Origin: Lewinellaceae bacterium
Lineage (GTDB): Bacteria; Bacteroidota; Bacteroidia; Chitinophagales; Saprospiraceae
Direction: 5' to 3'
DNA: 64,000 nucleotides
NCBI GenBank assembly: GCA_020636095.1
Contig: JACJYN010000005.1
Location: forward strand, 310,001 to 374,000
The notes under the pieces are model-generated. The model made no database searches. It was given only the letters and a program-made list of their open reading frames with translations, and had not been told where the DNA came from. Below are positions 27,805-37,057 of the stretch, one piece after another. The position numbers were made by a program, and so were the translations under genes. Positions within the stretch are counted from its first letter, which is position 1, and each line of letters begins with the position of its first letter.

Positions 27805-29781
27805 TCACTCAATAATCTTAAACGTCGTCCGCCTATTCGTCTGATGTTCCTCCTCGGTACAGCGGGCGCAGATACAGTCCACTTCGGGTTGGCTTTCGCC
27901 GTAGCCGCGGGCCACGAGCCGCGCCGGGTCGATACCTTTGGAGATCAAATAGTCAACGGCTGACTGGGCGCGTTTTTGGGAGAGGTCCTCGTTGTAGCGG
28001 TTATTGCCCCGGCAGTCTGTATGCGAGCCCATTTGGATGCGGATATCCGGGTTGAGTTTCAGGTTGCGGGCCAGGTCATCGAGGGTGGGTTGGGCGTCCT
28101 CACGGATGTCCCACTTATCAAAATCGTAGTATATATTTTCGAGGGTGATCTCTTTGTCGAGGAATATCTTGTCGAGCACGATCTCGATCTCGAAGGTCTG
28201 GACCGGATTGTTGGGGTCGCGGCCGATGCCCACGGTGGAGAAGGCCGCATCGTTACTGAGGTACTTCTCCCTGGAGGCCAGGAAGCTGTAATCGGTATTT
28301 TCTTCCAGTTCCAGGCGGAACATCCCATCCTCACCAACGGTAACCGTTTCTTTTTGCTTATCAAATTGAATATCCACCTCAGAGCCCGGTAGTGGCTTGC
28401 GGCCCAGCACCTTACTGTTGGGGTCGGTAGGGTTGTTGTAGATTTTTTCCAGCACATAGCCCTCCAGGAGGAGCTTGTACTCGATCTCTTCGGGCACTTC
28501 CACGACGGGCGGCTCCGGAGGTACGACCTTAGTGAAGCGGTAGATATCATCTCCACCGATACCATCTTCCCGGGTGGAAGTGAAGTAGCCTACCTGCAGC
28601 ACGCCTTCCGGTTTGGGGGCTTTGTAATCGATCACATAGCCAAAGTCGTCGCTTCCCGAATTGATGGGCGCTTTGAGGTTGTACGCCGGGGTCCAGGAGC
28701 CATTACTCAATTTATAACTGCGGAAGATATCGAGGCCGCCCATGCCGGTATGGCTGTCGGAGGCAAAGTACAGGGTGTCGGCATCGATAAAGGGGAATTT
28801 CTCATCGCCGGGCGTATTAATGGAACGGCTAAGTAGTTGGGGTTGACTCCAATTGCCGTCTCCCTGGCGGGTAGCGAAATAGATGTCATAGCCACCCCAG
28901 CCGTCGGGATGGTCGCTGGAAAAATAGAGGGTGTTGCCGTCGGCAGAAAGGCTGGGATGAACGTAATTGACCTCTTCTTCTATGAAAGACAGAGGCTGTG
29001 GAACAGACCAGCTATTTCCGCTGCCTTTGCTGGCCATCAGTTTGCAGTAGGCATCTTCGTATTTGGCATTGTTGAAGCAACGCGTGAAATACGCTTCCGA
29101 ATAGTCTTGATTGAAGGCGACCGTCCCCTCGTTATTTTCGGTGTTGAGATTCTTGTCGAATCCAGTTACGCTGTTCGATTTCAGGTCGACCAGGAAAAGG
29201 TCGGAAAAGGCATTGCCCGTCCAGTTGTAGGTATCATCGCCCTCGCTGGCGGAGCGGTCGGACGTGAACACGAGTTGATTGTCTTTGTATACAACCGGGG
29301 AGTAATCCGAATTGCCGCTGTTAAAGCTAAGCACCTCTATTTCGTATTCCGGCGGCAGTGCTTTCCATCCCAAAGCGATCTGGCAGGCGCTGATCTCCCG
29401 GCGGTACTCGTAAGGGCTGCCGATCTCGATGCCCAGGTCTTTGAAGGCGCGCATGGCTTCCTCGTAGCGTTCGGCCCGTTTGAGGCCGTAGGCATACTGC
29501 TTGAGGGCATCTACCCCGAACTGGTTGTCATAGGCAATGCGATACCAGCGGATAGACTGATCGCTTTTGTTCAAATGCCGGTAGGACTCCCCCAGCAGAA
29601 AGGCGATCTTGCCCTGCTCCACGCGGCTCTTGGCCTTGTCGTATTCTTTTTGTAAAAGATCTACCGCAACGGCGTACTGTTTAACATCGACCGCGGTACG
29701 CCCGTCGCGCACTTTCATGGTGTAGGTACAGGCGGCAGTCAGTCCGATGAGGAGGGCGAGCAGGGTTAAGTTCCGGGCCAT
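27805..29781 (-). CDS. PorE-like OmpA-family lipoprotein (TPR, beta-propeller, CRD, OmpA)
   Basis: 658 aa from the ATG at 29781, chosen because it gives a lipoprotein signal (MARNLTLLALLIGLTAAC, Cys18); an in-frame upstream start would add 20 residues without family character. Domains: TPR-like helices (residues about 30-120), a PD40/WD40-like propeller (LVFTSDRSASEGDD, LYFSSDHPDGWGGYDIYFA, LYFASDSHTGMGGLDIF), a carboxypeptidase-regulatory-like domain (about 430-530), and OmpA (IQMGSHTDCRGNNRYNEDLS, VARGYGES). This order is that of PorE, the peptidoglycan-binding lipoprotein tied to the T9SS. It fits with three T9SS substrates encoded upstream, though Bacteroidota carry several such paralogues. 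Confidence 0.87.
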   Translation of the reverse strand: MARNLTLLALLIGLTAACTYTMKVRDGRTAVDVKQYAVAVDLLQKEYDKAKSRVEQGKIAFLLGESYRHLNKSDQSIRWYRIAYDNQFGVDALKQYAYGLKRAERYEEAMRAFKDLGIEIGSPYEYRREISACQIALGWKALPPEYEIEVLSFNSGNSDYSPVVYKDNQLVFTSDRSASEGDDTYNWTGNAFSDLFLVDLKSNSVTGFDKNLNTENNEGTVAFNQDYSEAYFTRCFNNAKYEDAYCKLMASKGSGNSWSVPQPLSFIEEEVNYVHPSLSADGNTLYFSSDHPDGWGGYDIYFATRQGDGNWSQPQLLSRSINTPGDEKFPFIDADTLYFASDSHTGMGGLDIFRSYKLSNGSWTPAYNLKAPINSGSDDFGYVIDYKAPKPEGVLQVGYFTSTREDGIGGDDIYRFTKVVPPEPPVVEVPEEIEYKLLLEGYVLEKIYNNPTDPNSKVLGRKPLPGSEVDIQFDKQKETVTVGEDGMFRLELEENTDYSFLASREKYLSNDAAFSTVGIGRDPNNPVQTFEIEIVLDKIFLDKEITLENIYYDFDKWDIREDAQPTLDDLARNLKLNPDIRIQMGSHTDCRGNNRYNEDLSQKRAQSAVDYLISKGIDPARLVARGYGESQPEVDCICARCTEEEHQTNRRTTFKIIE

Positions 29782-29943
29782 AATTTTATCTGTTTTAAGT
29801 ACCGGCCTCACCCTGTTGCAGCGGCAGGGAGCGCCTGGCATTAGATAAAACGCCAGCCAGGAAAATATTGTTGTAGAAAATCGGCGGCCGGTGGGCGAGA
29901 TGTAGGCTGGCAGGCATTTTCTTGATTCGTCTAATTCGAAATA

Positions 29944-30336
29944 TCAGGAATGGCGAATCACAGCATCCACCTCGATCTCCACCAGGAGTTCGGGGCCGAT
30001 CAACCGGCTCACCTCCACCATCGTAGCGGCGGGGCGTATGTGGCCAAAAACTTCCCCATGAGCCCGGCCGATGGCTTCCCAGTCGGCTATATTGATGACA
30101 AACAGGCGGGTGCGGACGACATCCTCGAAAGAAGCCCCGGCCTCCTGTAGTGCGTTGCCGATCTTTTCGAAAATGTACTTAGCCTGGGCGTAGGCATCGC
30201 CGTTGCCCATGATCGTACCGTGTTCGTCCACCGCCGTAGTGCCGGAGACGAAGACCTGATGGCCCACCCTGACCGCCCGGGAGTAACCGACGGTGGCTTC
30301 CCAGGGGGCGCCGGAGGAAATGAGTTGTCGTTGCAT
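29944..30336 (-). CDS. RidA family (YjgF/YER057c/UK114) protein
   Basis: 130 aa, the usual family length. Small cytoplasmic trimeric protein; the best-studied members hydrolyse reactive enamine/imine intermediates formed by PLP enzymes. Seen: GYSRAVRVGHQVFVSGTTAV, VVRTRLFVINIADW and RPAATMVEVSRLIGPELLVE, the last being the family C-terminal signature. This subfamily deviates from canonical RidA around the active-site arginine, so imine deaminase activity is not assured. Stands alone with repeats on its upstream side. Confidence 0.9.
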   Translation of the reverse strand: MQRQLISSGAPWEATVGYSRAVRVGHQVFVSGTTAVDEHGTIMGNGDAYAQAKYIFEKIGNALQEAGASFEDVVRTRLFVINIADWEAIGRAHGEVFGHIRPAATMVEVSRLIGPELLVEIEVDAVIRHS

Positions 30337-30684
30337 GAATTAGTATTAACTGGACTTTGGACGTAAGTCGGAAGTGCGAAGTCGGAAGTCGGAATACGGC
30401 ACTAAATAGGCGTTTGACGCTAATTTTCCGTCTTCCGATTTCCGATTTACTCGTCAGTCGCTTCGCTCGTGTCCGCCTTCACCGTTGGACCGTCCAAAGT
30501 CTAGTAGTATTAAGGGGTTTGGAAAAAAATAACCTACCCATCTGGCTTGTTCTTTCTCCGCTGGGCGTCGTTGCTCATCATTCACGTAGCTGGGCTATGC
30601 TCACTCTTCGCGCCTAGCCCAGCGAAAAAATAACTGCGCCATTTTGAGTACCTTATTTATTTCCAAACCCCTAACTTTTTCCAA
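30337..30684. other. 348-bp gap with a palindromic element
   Basis: Holds short CGGAAGT/CGGAATC word repeats (30365-30450), CAGTCGCTTCGCTCGTG (related to a word in the 57.4-kb repeats) and the TAA-flanked element at 30514-30671. No gene seen. Confidence 0.6.
30514..30671. repeat. TAA-flanked palindromic element, type E
   Basis: 158 bp with terminal inverted repeats GGGGTTTGGAAAAAAATAA / TTATTTATTTCCAAACCCC, TAA on both sides (30511-30513 and 30672-30674). The core (CGTTGCTCATCATT, CACGTAGCTGGGCTATG, TTCGCGCC) matches the core of the type-B elements, while the ends are different. See the element-family finding. Confidence 0.8.
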
Positions 30685-31017
30685 TTATACCGCCACCGCT
30701 ACCTGTTCCATCCCGGCCTGCCGGGCGACTGTGTTTGCGGTATATTCCAATCCATTCTCTTCCTGTATGGCCTTTCCCATCATTTTGGCTTTGTACTGCA
30801 TGGAAAGGCGCAGCGCCTGCTCCAGAGCTGCTTCCAGAGCCGTGGCCGTTGGCGGTTCCTTGCGCAAGTGAATGCCAATGCCATTTTTTGTCAGAATCTG
30901 TCCCCACCGGTTAGCCATTGCTCCGGAAGCGCACAGGATACTGGGGACGCCTGCCCGGATGGCAGCCGGCAGCTTATCGCTTTGCCGGTAGTGGATGACG
31001 TTTGTCTGGCAGGGCAA
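30685..31017 (-). pseudogene. C-terminal fragment of a UDP-sugar glycosyltransferase
   Basis: About 110 residues resembling the C-terminal acceptor/donor region of MGT/UGT-type glycosyltransferases: NVIHYRQSDKLPAAIRAGVPS (family pattern HhGGAGTxxAALRAGVP with the GG lost), then a QILTKNGIGIHLRKE segment and terminal helix. An in-frame stop (TAA) sits directly upstream of the first alignable codon and no N-terminal half is present, so this is a decayed remnant. The C-terminal location next to another truncated gene suggests a deletion junction. Confidence 0.55.
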
Positions 31018-31123
31018 ATGTTACCGTCCGAAGCACTTCTTTCTGCTTATTCTTATGTTCGTATACCGGGAAAGTGGAGGGAATCCCCCAAAAGTTAACA
31101 TTTTTTTAATTTGGTTTCCGTTT

Positions 31124-31166
31124 TTTCTTTACAGATTTGGAATTCAATTCCAAATCTGTAAAGAAA
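31124..31166. promoter_or_regulatory. 43-bp near-perfect palindrome over a start codon
   Basis: Two 21-base arms around a single C at 31145 are perfectly complementary; the arm reads TTTCTTTACAGATTTGGAATT (21 bases at 31124-31144). It ends at the first base of the ATG (31166) of the truncated ATPase. Too symmetric to be chance; it may be an operator, a cruciform-forming site, or a repeat end. No T run follows on either side, so it is not a simple terminator. Confidence 0.75.
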
Positions 31167-31273
31167 TGATCCAGCGCCAGGCGGAAGAAAAAGTAAAGAA
31201 CCTTGCCCGACAATTCAAAGCAGTGGCAGTAATGGGGCCGCGTCAAAGCGGAAAGACTACGCTCACCCAATAA
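31166..31273 (+). pseudogene. N-terminal remnant of an AAA_14/DUF4143-type ATPase
   Basis: The frame from the ATG at 31166 reads MIQRQAEEKVKNLARQF, then KAVAVMGPRQSGKTTLTQ with a perfect Walker A, and stops. Full-length members of this ATPase family are about 370-400 aa and start exactly like this. The remaining about 340 residues are missing, the stop lying 3 bp from the 3' end of the convergent asnS. It is a truncated remnant, probably from a deletion that fused it to asnS's end. Confidence 0.7.
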
Positions 31274-31276
31274 ACT

Positions 31277-32731
31277 CTAAAACTCCGCATTGCCCGGCGT
31301 TCTTGGGAAGCCGATCACATCGCGGATGTTGCCCATGCCGGTGATGAACAGCACCATGCGCTCGAAGCCCAGGCCGAAGCCGGCGTGGGGGCAGCCGCCG
31401 AATTTGCGCAGTTCCAGGTACCACCAGAGTTCTTCCTCGGGGATGCCCATATCGTTCATGCGCCGAACGAGTACATCGAGGCGCTCTTCCCGCTGAGAGC
31501 CGCCGATCACCTCCCCGATGCCGGGGAAGAGTACGTCCATGGCGGCGACGGTTGGGGCCGGGATTTCCGGGTTGTCGTCGTTGATGCGCATATAGAAGGC
31601 CTTGATGCTGGCGGGGTAGTCCCGGACGATAACCGGTTTCTTGAAGTGTTTCTCTACCAGGTAGCGCTCGTGCTCCGCCTGCAGATCCTTCCCCCATTCC
31701 ACTTCATATTCGAATTTCCCTTTCTTATAAGGCTTGGAGTTGCGCAGGATTCGGACAGCTTCCGTATAGGTAATTCGTTCAAACTCATTGTCGGCAACGA
31801 AACGAAGCGTTTCGGCCAGGCCCATCGGGCGGCGTTGATCCTGGGGCATATTCTTTTCCAGGCGCTGGATGCGCTCGTCCAGAAAAGCCAGTTCGTCCGA
31901 ATAGTTGTCGAGGATATAGCGGATGAGGTATTTGCAAAAGTCCTCCGCCAGGTCCATATTGTCGTAGATATCATAGAAAGCTACTTCCGGTTCGATCATC
32001 CAAAACTCGGCCAGGTGGCGGGAAGTATTGGAATTCTCGGCGCGGAAAGTAGGGCCAAAGGTGTAAACCTTGCCCAGTGCCAGCGCTCCGATCTCACCCT
32101 GTAACTGACCCGAGACGGTCAGGTTGGTGGGCTTTTCGAAGAAATCCTGGCTCCAGTCGACCTTTCCGTCCTCGGTACGGGGCGGGTTGCCGACATCCAG
32201 GGTCGTAACCCGGAACATCTCCCCGGCGCCTTCGGCATCGCTGCCGGTGATGATAGGGGTATGGAGGTAGAAGTAACCGTGGTCGTTAAAGTATTTGTGA
32301 ACGGCATAGGCTATGCCATGGCGGATGCGGAATACAGCGCTGAAGGTATTGGTGCGCATGCGGAAGTGAGCCTTTTCGCGCATAAACTCCATGGTCTGAG
32401 ACTTGGGCTGCATGGGGTATTGCTCGGGGTTGGCTTCTCCGAGAATCTCCAGCGATTCGGCCATCACCTCCACGTCCTGTCCGGCGCCCTGCGATTCCAC
32501 CAGCTTGCCGGTCACTTTGATGCAGGCGTGAAAGGTGACTTTCTTCAGGATGGCTTCATCAAACTGTTCGAAGTCGACCACCGCTTGCAGCGTCTTCATA
32601 CTGGTGCCGTCGTTCAGGGCAATGAAACGGTTGGAGCGGAAGGCCCGAACCCAGCCCATAATGGTGACTTCCTGGCCGATCAGGCCCTTGAATTCGGTGA
32701 GAATGGTTTTGATCTCTGTTCGCTTGCTCAT
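31277..32731 (-). CDS. asnS: asparaginyl-tRNA synthetase
   Basis: 484 aa, class IIb synthetase charging tRNA-Asn. N-terminal OB-fold anticodon-binding domain (GQEVTIMGWVRAFRSNRFIALNDG), catalytic domain with YFYLHTPIITGSDAEGAGEMF, motif 2 GPTFRAENSNTSRHLAEFWM and motif 3 GLGFERMVLFITGMGNIRD. The insertion-rich middle and the ending FPRTPGNAEF are typical of bacterial AsnRS rather than AspRS. Monocistronic on the minus strand, with a good promoter candidate 110 bp upstream. Confidence 0.97.
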   Translation of the reverse strand: MSKRTEIKTILTEFKGLIGQEVTIMGWVRAFRSNRFIALNDGTSMKTLQAVVDFEQFDEAILKKVTFHACIKVTGKLVESQGAGQDVEVMAESLEILGEANPEQYPMQPKSQTMEFMREKAHFRMRTNTFSAVFRIRHGIAYAVHKYFNDHGYFYLHTPIITGSDAEGAGEMFRVTTLDVGNPPRTEDGKVDWSQDFFEKPTNLTVSGQLQGEIGALALGKVYTFGPTFRAENSNTSRHLAEFWMIEPEVAFYDIYDNMDLAEDFCKYLIRYILDNYSDELAFLDERIQRLEKNMPQDQRRPMGLAETLRFVADNEFERITYTEAVRILRNSKPYKKGKFEYEVEWGKDLQAEHERYLVEKHFKKPVIVRDYPASIKAFYMRINDDNPEIPAPTVAAMDVLFPGIGEVIGGSQREERLDVLVRRMNDMGIPEEELWWYLELRKFGGCPHAGFGLGFERMVLFITGMGNIRDVIGFPRTPGNAEF

Positions 32732-32844
32732 GGAGGTGTAGACGTGTAAATGTGTGTTTGTGTAAAGGTGGCCTTAGGCCCTTGGATTCTGTCCTGTGTT
32801 CATTCCTTTCCCAGGGGCTTTACGGCGCTTGTTTCAAAGAAGTT

Positions 32845-32876
32845 GCGAAAATACAGGTTTTAGCAGGAAAGATCAA
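32845..32876 (-). promoter_or_regulatory. candidate asnS promoter
   Basis: On the minus strand TTG (32874-32876) is followed after 20 bases by TATTTTCGC (32845-32853), one mismatch from TAnnTTTGC. It lies about 115 bases upstream of asnS. Confidence 0.5.
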
Positions 32877-32888
32877 ATGAGGAAGAGA

Positions 32889-34706
32889 TTAATCCACATA
32901 CCCTCTGGCCTGCAGCTGGAACAGCTCTGCATATTTTCCGTCCTGGGCCACCAGTTCTTCGTGGCTGCCGATTTCCAGCAATTGGCCGTTCTCCAGGAAC
33001 AGGATGCGGTCGGCCATTCGGACGGTGGAGAAGCGATGGGAGATCAGCACCGCCGTCTTGCCCTGGATGAGGTCGGAAAAGCGAAGGAAGACCTCGTGTT
33101 CAGCGCGGGCGTCGAGGGCGGCGGTCGGCTCGTCGAGGATGAGCAACTGGGCATTGCGCATGTAGGCGCGGGCCAGCGCGATTTTCTGCCACTGGCCGCC
33201 GGAGAGGTCCACGCCTTTGGCAAAGCGCTTCCCGAGCACCTGCTCGTAGCCTTCCGGCAGTTCTGCCACTACCGTATCCGCCAGGCTCTTCGCGGCGGCC
33301 GCCTCGATCATGGGCATATTGGCCACCTCTTCGATGTTGCCGATGGAAATGTTTTCCCCGGCCTTCAACTGGAAGCGGATATAGTCCTGAAAAATGATGC
33401 CTATATTGTCGCGCAGGCTTTGCAGGTTGTAATCCCGGATATCAATCCCGTCGATGAGGATGCGCCCCCCGGTGGGTTCGTACAGGCGGGCGAGCAGTTT
33501 GACCAGGGTGGTCTTGCCGGCGCCATTTTCTCCCACCAGGGCGAGCTTTTCGCCAGCCTGCAGTTGGAAAGACAGGTTGCGGATGGCCCAGCGCTCGCTG
33601 TTCGGGTATTTAAAGCTTACATTTTCGAAGGTAAAACCCTCTCTGATCTTTTGAGGAAAGGGGCGGCTGTCTGCTGAGGAAAAGATCGAGGGTTGTATTT
33701 CAAAAAAGTCGAACAGGTCTTGCAGATAAAGCGCACCTTCTGCGATGCGGGAGAAACGGTTCATGATACCCTGCAACATGCCCCGCATCCTGTCGAATGA
33801 ACCGGCGAGGAAGGTGAGGGTACCCACCGTAATCACTCCGCCGATGGCCTGCACGATGATAAATACATAGGCGCCGTAATAGGATAAGGTGCCGAGGGCC
33901 GAAAGCAGGCTGCCCCAGGCGGCCCGTTTGACGGCGATGGACCGGTTGGCTTTGTAGTATTCATCCGATAGAAAAGCAAAGCGTTTGGCAATGAAGTCCG
34001 CCAGGTTGAAGATTTTTACCTCCTTGGCGGTCTGATCGCTGGCGCCGATGTAACGGAGGTAATCGAGCTCGCGCCGTTCGGGCGTCCAGTTGCGGGTCAG
34101 GGAATAGGTGCGTTGATTAAAATGGGTTTCGCCGAGAAAGGAAGGGATCACCGCCAGGATCAGGATGAGGATCAGCCAGGGGTTGAAGGCCACCAGGCCG
34201 GCGCCCAGGAAGAGCACGGTAATGATGTCCTGTACCTGGGAGAGCACCTGCGACATGAGGATGGTGCGGCCCGTTGTCTGACGGCGGGCGCGTTCGAGCT
34301 TGTCATAAAAGGTGGCGTCTTCAAACTGGTAGAGGTCCAGCCGGGCGGCGTGGCGAATCAGGTCTACAGAGGTGCTGTTGGCGAAGAGGTCGCCCAGCAG
34401 GCTGTCCAGCAGCGTAATGCCCCGGTTGAGCAGGTCGGAAGCGATGGCCAGGGCAAACTCCAGCCCGACCAGGAGCCAGAGATAATCCGTATCGGTTATA
34501 TCTCCGTTGATCAGGCCGATCACTTCATCGATGATCTCTTTGCCGATGTAAAGGGCGATGAGGGGCACGGCTGATTTGAGCAGGCGCAGTGCGGCATTGG
34601 CAACGGTCATGTAGGGGTTGGCCCGCCAGATAAGCCGGAAAAAACGGGGCAGGTTCTTTAGTGCGGCAAACTGTTCGCGCAGCGCCGTCTTTTTTTCTTC
34701 AGCCAT
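32889..34706 (-). CDS. ABC exporter, fused permease and ATPase
   Basis: 605 aa from the ATG at 34706 (MAEEKKTALREQF); a longer frame extends upstream but runs through the divergent promoter region and the neighbouring gene's start. Six-helix exporter domain in residues about 20-330, then a nucleotide-binding domain with Walker A GENGAGKTT, signature LSGGQWQ, Walker B LLILDEPTAALDA and switch His in ISHRFSTV. Half-transporter, presumably a homodimer in the inner membrane (MsbA/lipid or drug type). The substrate cannot be inferred; the divergent neighbour is a helicase. Confidence 0.93.
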   Translation of the reverse strand: MAEEKKTALREQFAALKNLPRFFRLIWRANPYMTVANAALRLLKSAVPLIALYIGKEIIDEVIGLINGDITDTDYLWLLVGLEFALAIASDLLNRGITLLDSLLGDLFANSTSVDLIRHAARLDLYQFEDATFYDKLERARRQTTGRTILMSQVLSQVQDIITVLFLGAGLVAFNPWLILILILAVIPSFLGETHFNQRTYSLTRNWTPERRELDYLRYIGASDQTAKEVKIFNLADFIAKRFAFLSDEYYKANRSIAVKRAAWGSLLSALGTLSYYGAYVFIIVQAIGGVITVGTLTFLAGSFDRMRGMLQGIMNRFSRIAEGALYLQDLFDFFEIQPSIFSSADSRPFPQKIREGFTFENVSFKYPNSERWAIRNLSFQLQAGEKLALVGENGAGKTTLVKLLARLYEPTGGRILIDGIDIRDYNLQSLRDNIGIIFQDYIRFQLKAGENISIGNIEEVANMPMIEAAAAKSLADTVVAELPEGYEQVLGKRFAKGVDLSGGQWQKIALARAYMRNAQLLILDEPTAALDARAEHEVFLRFSDLIQGKTAVLISHRFSTVRMADRILFLENGQLLEIGSHEELVAQDGKYAELFQLQARGYVD

Positions 34707-34849
34707 GGATGAATGGGGTTGATGCGGTCTTCGAAGCATATGTAAATATACACATGAAGAGGAAAGATAGTTGTAAGAAGGAGAGGGAAGGGATTTCAGC
34801 TTAGGTAGATTGAACTGATTCTCCGAAAAGGAGTTAATAGGAATAGTAA

Positions 34850-36760
34850 ATGGAAAACATGTCAGAAGCATTGAAGGAACTGGCGGAGCTCTCTGAGTTG
34901 CTTCAACTGGAGAAAGAGGAAGGCCTGGAGCAATTCAAGCGGATGGTGCAGCGGCTGCCTTTGGAGGAGCGAAAGAATAAAGGGTATTCCTGGTACCCCT
35001 TGCAGGTCGTCAAGAGCGGTTATACCTATGGTGAGCGTGCTTTTGTCATTGTAGAACGCCATGCCGCTGCCGATGAGCACCACCACTTTCGGCCGGGTAA
35101 GGTGGTGAACCTGTACACCCGCCAGCCGGCGGTTCAACACCCGGAGCGCAGCGGTGTCATCCAGTTCGTTGACAAAAACCGGATGAAGATCGTGCTCAAC
35201 TCGAAAGACTTGCCGGACTGGCTGGGGCTGGGCCTCATTGGGGCCGACCTGTTGTTTGATGAGACCACTTTTCAGGAGATGGAAAAGGCGCTGAAAAAGG
35301 TGCGGGAGGCTAAAAAAGGCCGCCTGGCGGAACTGCGCGCTATCCTGCTGGGGCAGCAACCCCCTCGTTTCGCCCCGGTGAACAACCCGGTCATCGTTCC
35401 CGGCCTCAACGCCTCTCAGAACGAAGCGGTCAATCAAATCCTGGCTGCGCAGGACGTAGCCGTGGTGCACGGCCCGCCCGGCACCGGCAAGACGACCACC
35501 CTGGTTCAGGCCGTCCGGCTCCTCGCCCAAACGGAAAATACCATCCTCGTTACCGCCCCCAGCAATACCGCTGCCGACCTGCTCACCGAGCGTTTGTCGG
35601 ACGCAGGGTTGGAGGTGACCCGCATCGGCAATATCTCAAGGGTGGATGAGAGCATCATCAGCCATACGCTGGAGATGAAACTGTCACAGCATCCCGAAGC
35701 CAAAAACATTAAGAAGGTCAAAGTACAGGCGGCGGAAGCCCGGCGTAAAGCGCAGCGTTACAAACGCAGCTTTGGCCACGAGGAGCGGGTAGAGCGGCGG
35801 CAACTCCACCAGGAGGCCAATGAGCTCTCCGCCTGGGCCCGCCAGTTGGAAGACCGCCTGATCGATCAGATACTGGAAGCTTCTCACGTGATCACCGCCA
35901 CCCTGGTCGGATCCGGGCATGATTTGCTGAGCCGGCTCAAATTCCGGACCGTCGTTATCGATGAGGCGGCCCAGGCGCTGGAACCCGCCACCTGGATACC
36001 CATCACCCGCGCCTCGCGGGTCATCCTGGCGGGCGACCCTTTTCAGTTGCCGCCAACCGTGCAGTCGCGGGAGGCTCAAAAGCGGGGGCTGGATATAACG
36101 CTGATCGAAAAGTTGCTGGGGCGGCTCCCGGAAGTGAAATTGCTCAACGTACAGTACCGTATGAACGAGGCAATCATGAACTTTTCCAACAGCCGCTTTT
36201 ATCAGAATGCCCTGCGGGCGGACAGTAGCGTCCGAAACCATCAATTGGATATTGAAGACAATATACCGGTATCTTTCATTGATACGGCGGGCTGCGGGTT
36301 TGAAGAGAAAGTGCAGGAGAAATTCCAGAGCCGGTACAATCCCGAAGAGTTTCTCATTCTGCTGGAGCACCTGTACCAATTGAGAGATGCTTTCAACGGA
36401 GGCCCCCTCCCTTCCATCGCCATCATTTCTCCCTATCGGGAGCAGGTGTTGCACATGCAAAAGGCAATCGAAGAAGATGCCGGGCTGGCGGGCTTGCCCC
36501 TGTCCATCAACACCATCGACGGTTTCCAGGGGCAGGAGCGGGATGTCGTCTATATTTCCCTGGTGCGGTCCAACGGCAAGAGCGAGATTGGCTTTCTCAA
36601 AGACTACCGCCGCATGAACGTAGCTATGACCCGCGCCCGCAAAAAGCTCGTGGTGGTAGGGGATAGCGCGACTATTGGAAATGATGGTTTTTACGAAGCC
36701 TTTTTGATCTACTGTGAAAAGGAAGGGCGGTATCAGACTGCCTGGGAGTATATGCGGTAG
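34850..36760 (+). CDS. superfamily 1 helicase, UPF1/IGHMBP2 (SMUBP-2) type
   Basis: 636 aa with a complete SF1 motif set: N-terminal OB-like/1B region (residues about 45-125), Walker A VHGPPGTGKTTTLVQ (208-216), motif II VVIDEAAQALEPATW, motif III ILAGDPFQLPPTV, motif IV LNVQYRMNEAIMNFSNS, motif V NTIDGFQGQERDVVY and motif VI NVAMTRARKKLVVVGD. It has no extra nuclease or zinc domains. Members unwind RNA or DNA 5'-3'; the bacterial role is not established. Divergent from the ABC exporter, with a second ATG at 34859 also possible. Confidence 0.92.
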   Translation: MENMSEALKELAELSELLQLEKEEGLEQFKRMVQRLPLEERKNKGYSWYPLQVVKSGYTYGERAFVIVERHAAADEHHHFRPGKVVNLYTRQPAVQHPERSGVIQFVDKNRMKIVLNSKDLPDWLGLGLIGADLLFDETTFQEMEKALKKVREAKKGRLAELRAILLGQQPPRFAPVNNPVIVPGLNASQNEAVNQILAAQDVAVVHGPPGTGKTTTLVQAVRLLAQTENTILVTAPSNTAADLLTERLSDAGLEVTRIGNISRVDESIISHTLEMKLSQHPEAKNIKKVKVQAAEARRKAQRYKRSFGHEERVERRQLHQEANELSAWARQLEDRLIDQILEASHVITATLVGSGHDLLSRLKFRTVVIDEAAQALEPATWIPITRASRVILAGDPFQLPPTVQSREAQKRGLDITLIEKLLGRLPEVKLLNVQYRMNEAIMNFSNSRFYQNALRADSSVRNHQLDIEDNIPVSFIDTAGCGFEEKVQEKFQSRYNPEEFLILLEHLYQLRDAFNGGPLPSIAIISPYREQVLHMQKAIEEDAGLAGLPLSINTIDGFQGQERDVVYISLVRSNGKSEIGFLKDYRRMNVAMTRARKKLVVVGDSATIGNDGFYEAFLIYCEKEGRYQTAWEYMR

Positions 36761-37057
36761 GGGGGGAGTGTAGTAGCAGTGTAGTAGTGTATCAGTGAGG
36801 GCGATCCGTCTCTGCCGGCAGCAGTCCGTCTCTGACGGACGGAGGCCGGAAACCCTCCGGAAGGAATGAAGGAACGAGGGAATGAAGGAAAGAATGAAGG
36901 AATGAAAAAAAACCGGTTGCTTCCCTAGGGCAGCAACCGGTATGGATGTAGATCGTTCGATTCAATATGGGGAACGATTGCCCTTTCGGGCGGGGTTATT
37001 TTGGTTGTAGGTCAACATGGCTGACAAGCAACTATCAACGAACAACAACAAACTTTT
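36761..37057. other. gap between convergent genes: repeats and a terminator
   Basis: Contains CCGTCTCTG word repeats (36808-36842), a GGAATGAAGGAA-type run (36862-36905; the complement of the CATTC runs elsewhere) and the minus-strand terminator at 36905-36941. No gene seen. Confidence 0.6.
36905..36941 (-). terminator. rho-independent terminator of the rpsF-rpsR-rplI operon
   Basis: Perfect 10-bp stem ACCGGTTGCT / AGCAACCGGT with a 10-base loop, followed on the minus strand by seven T residues. It is 117 bases beyond the rplI stop. Confidence 0.9.
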
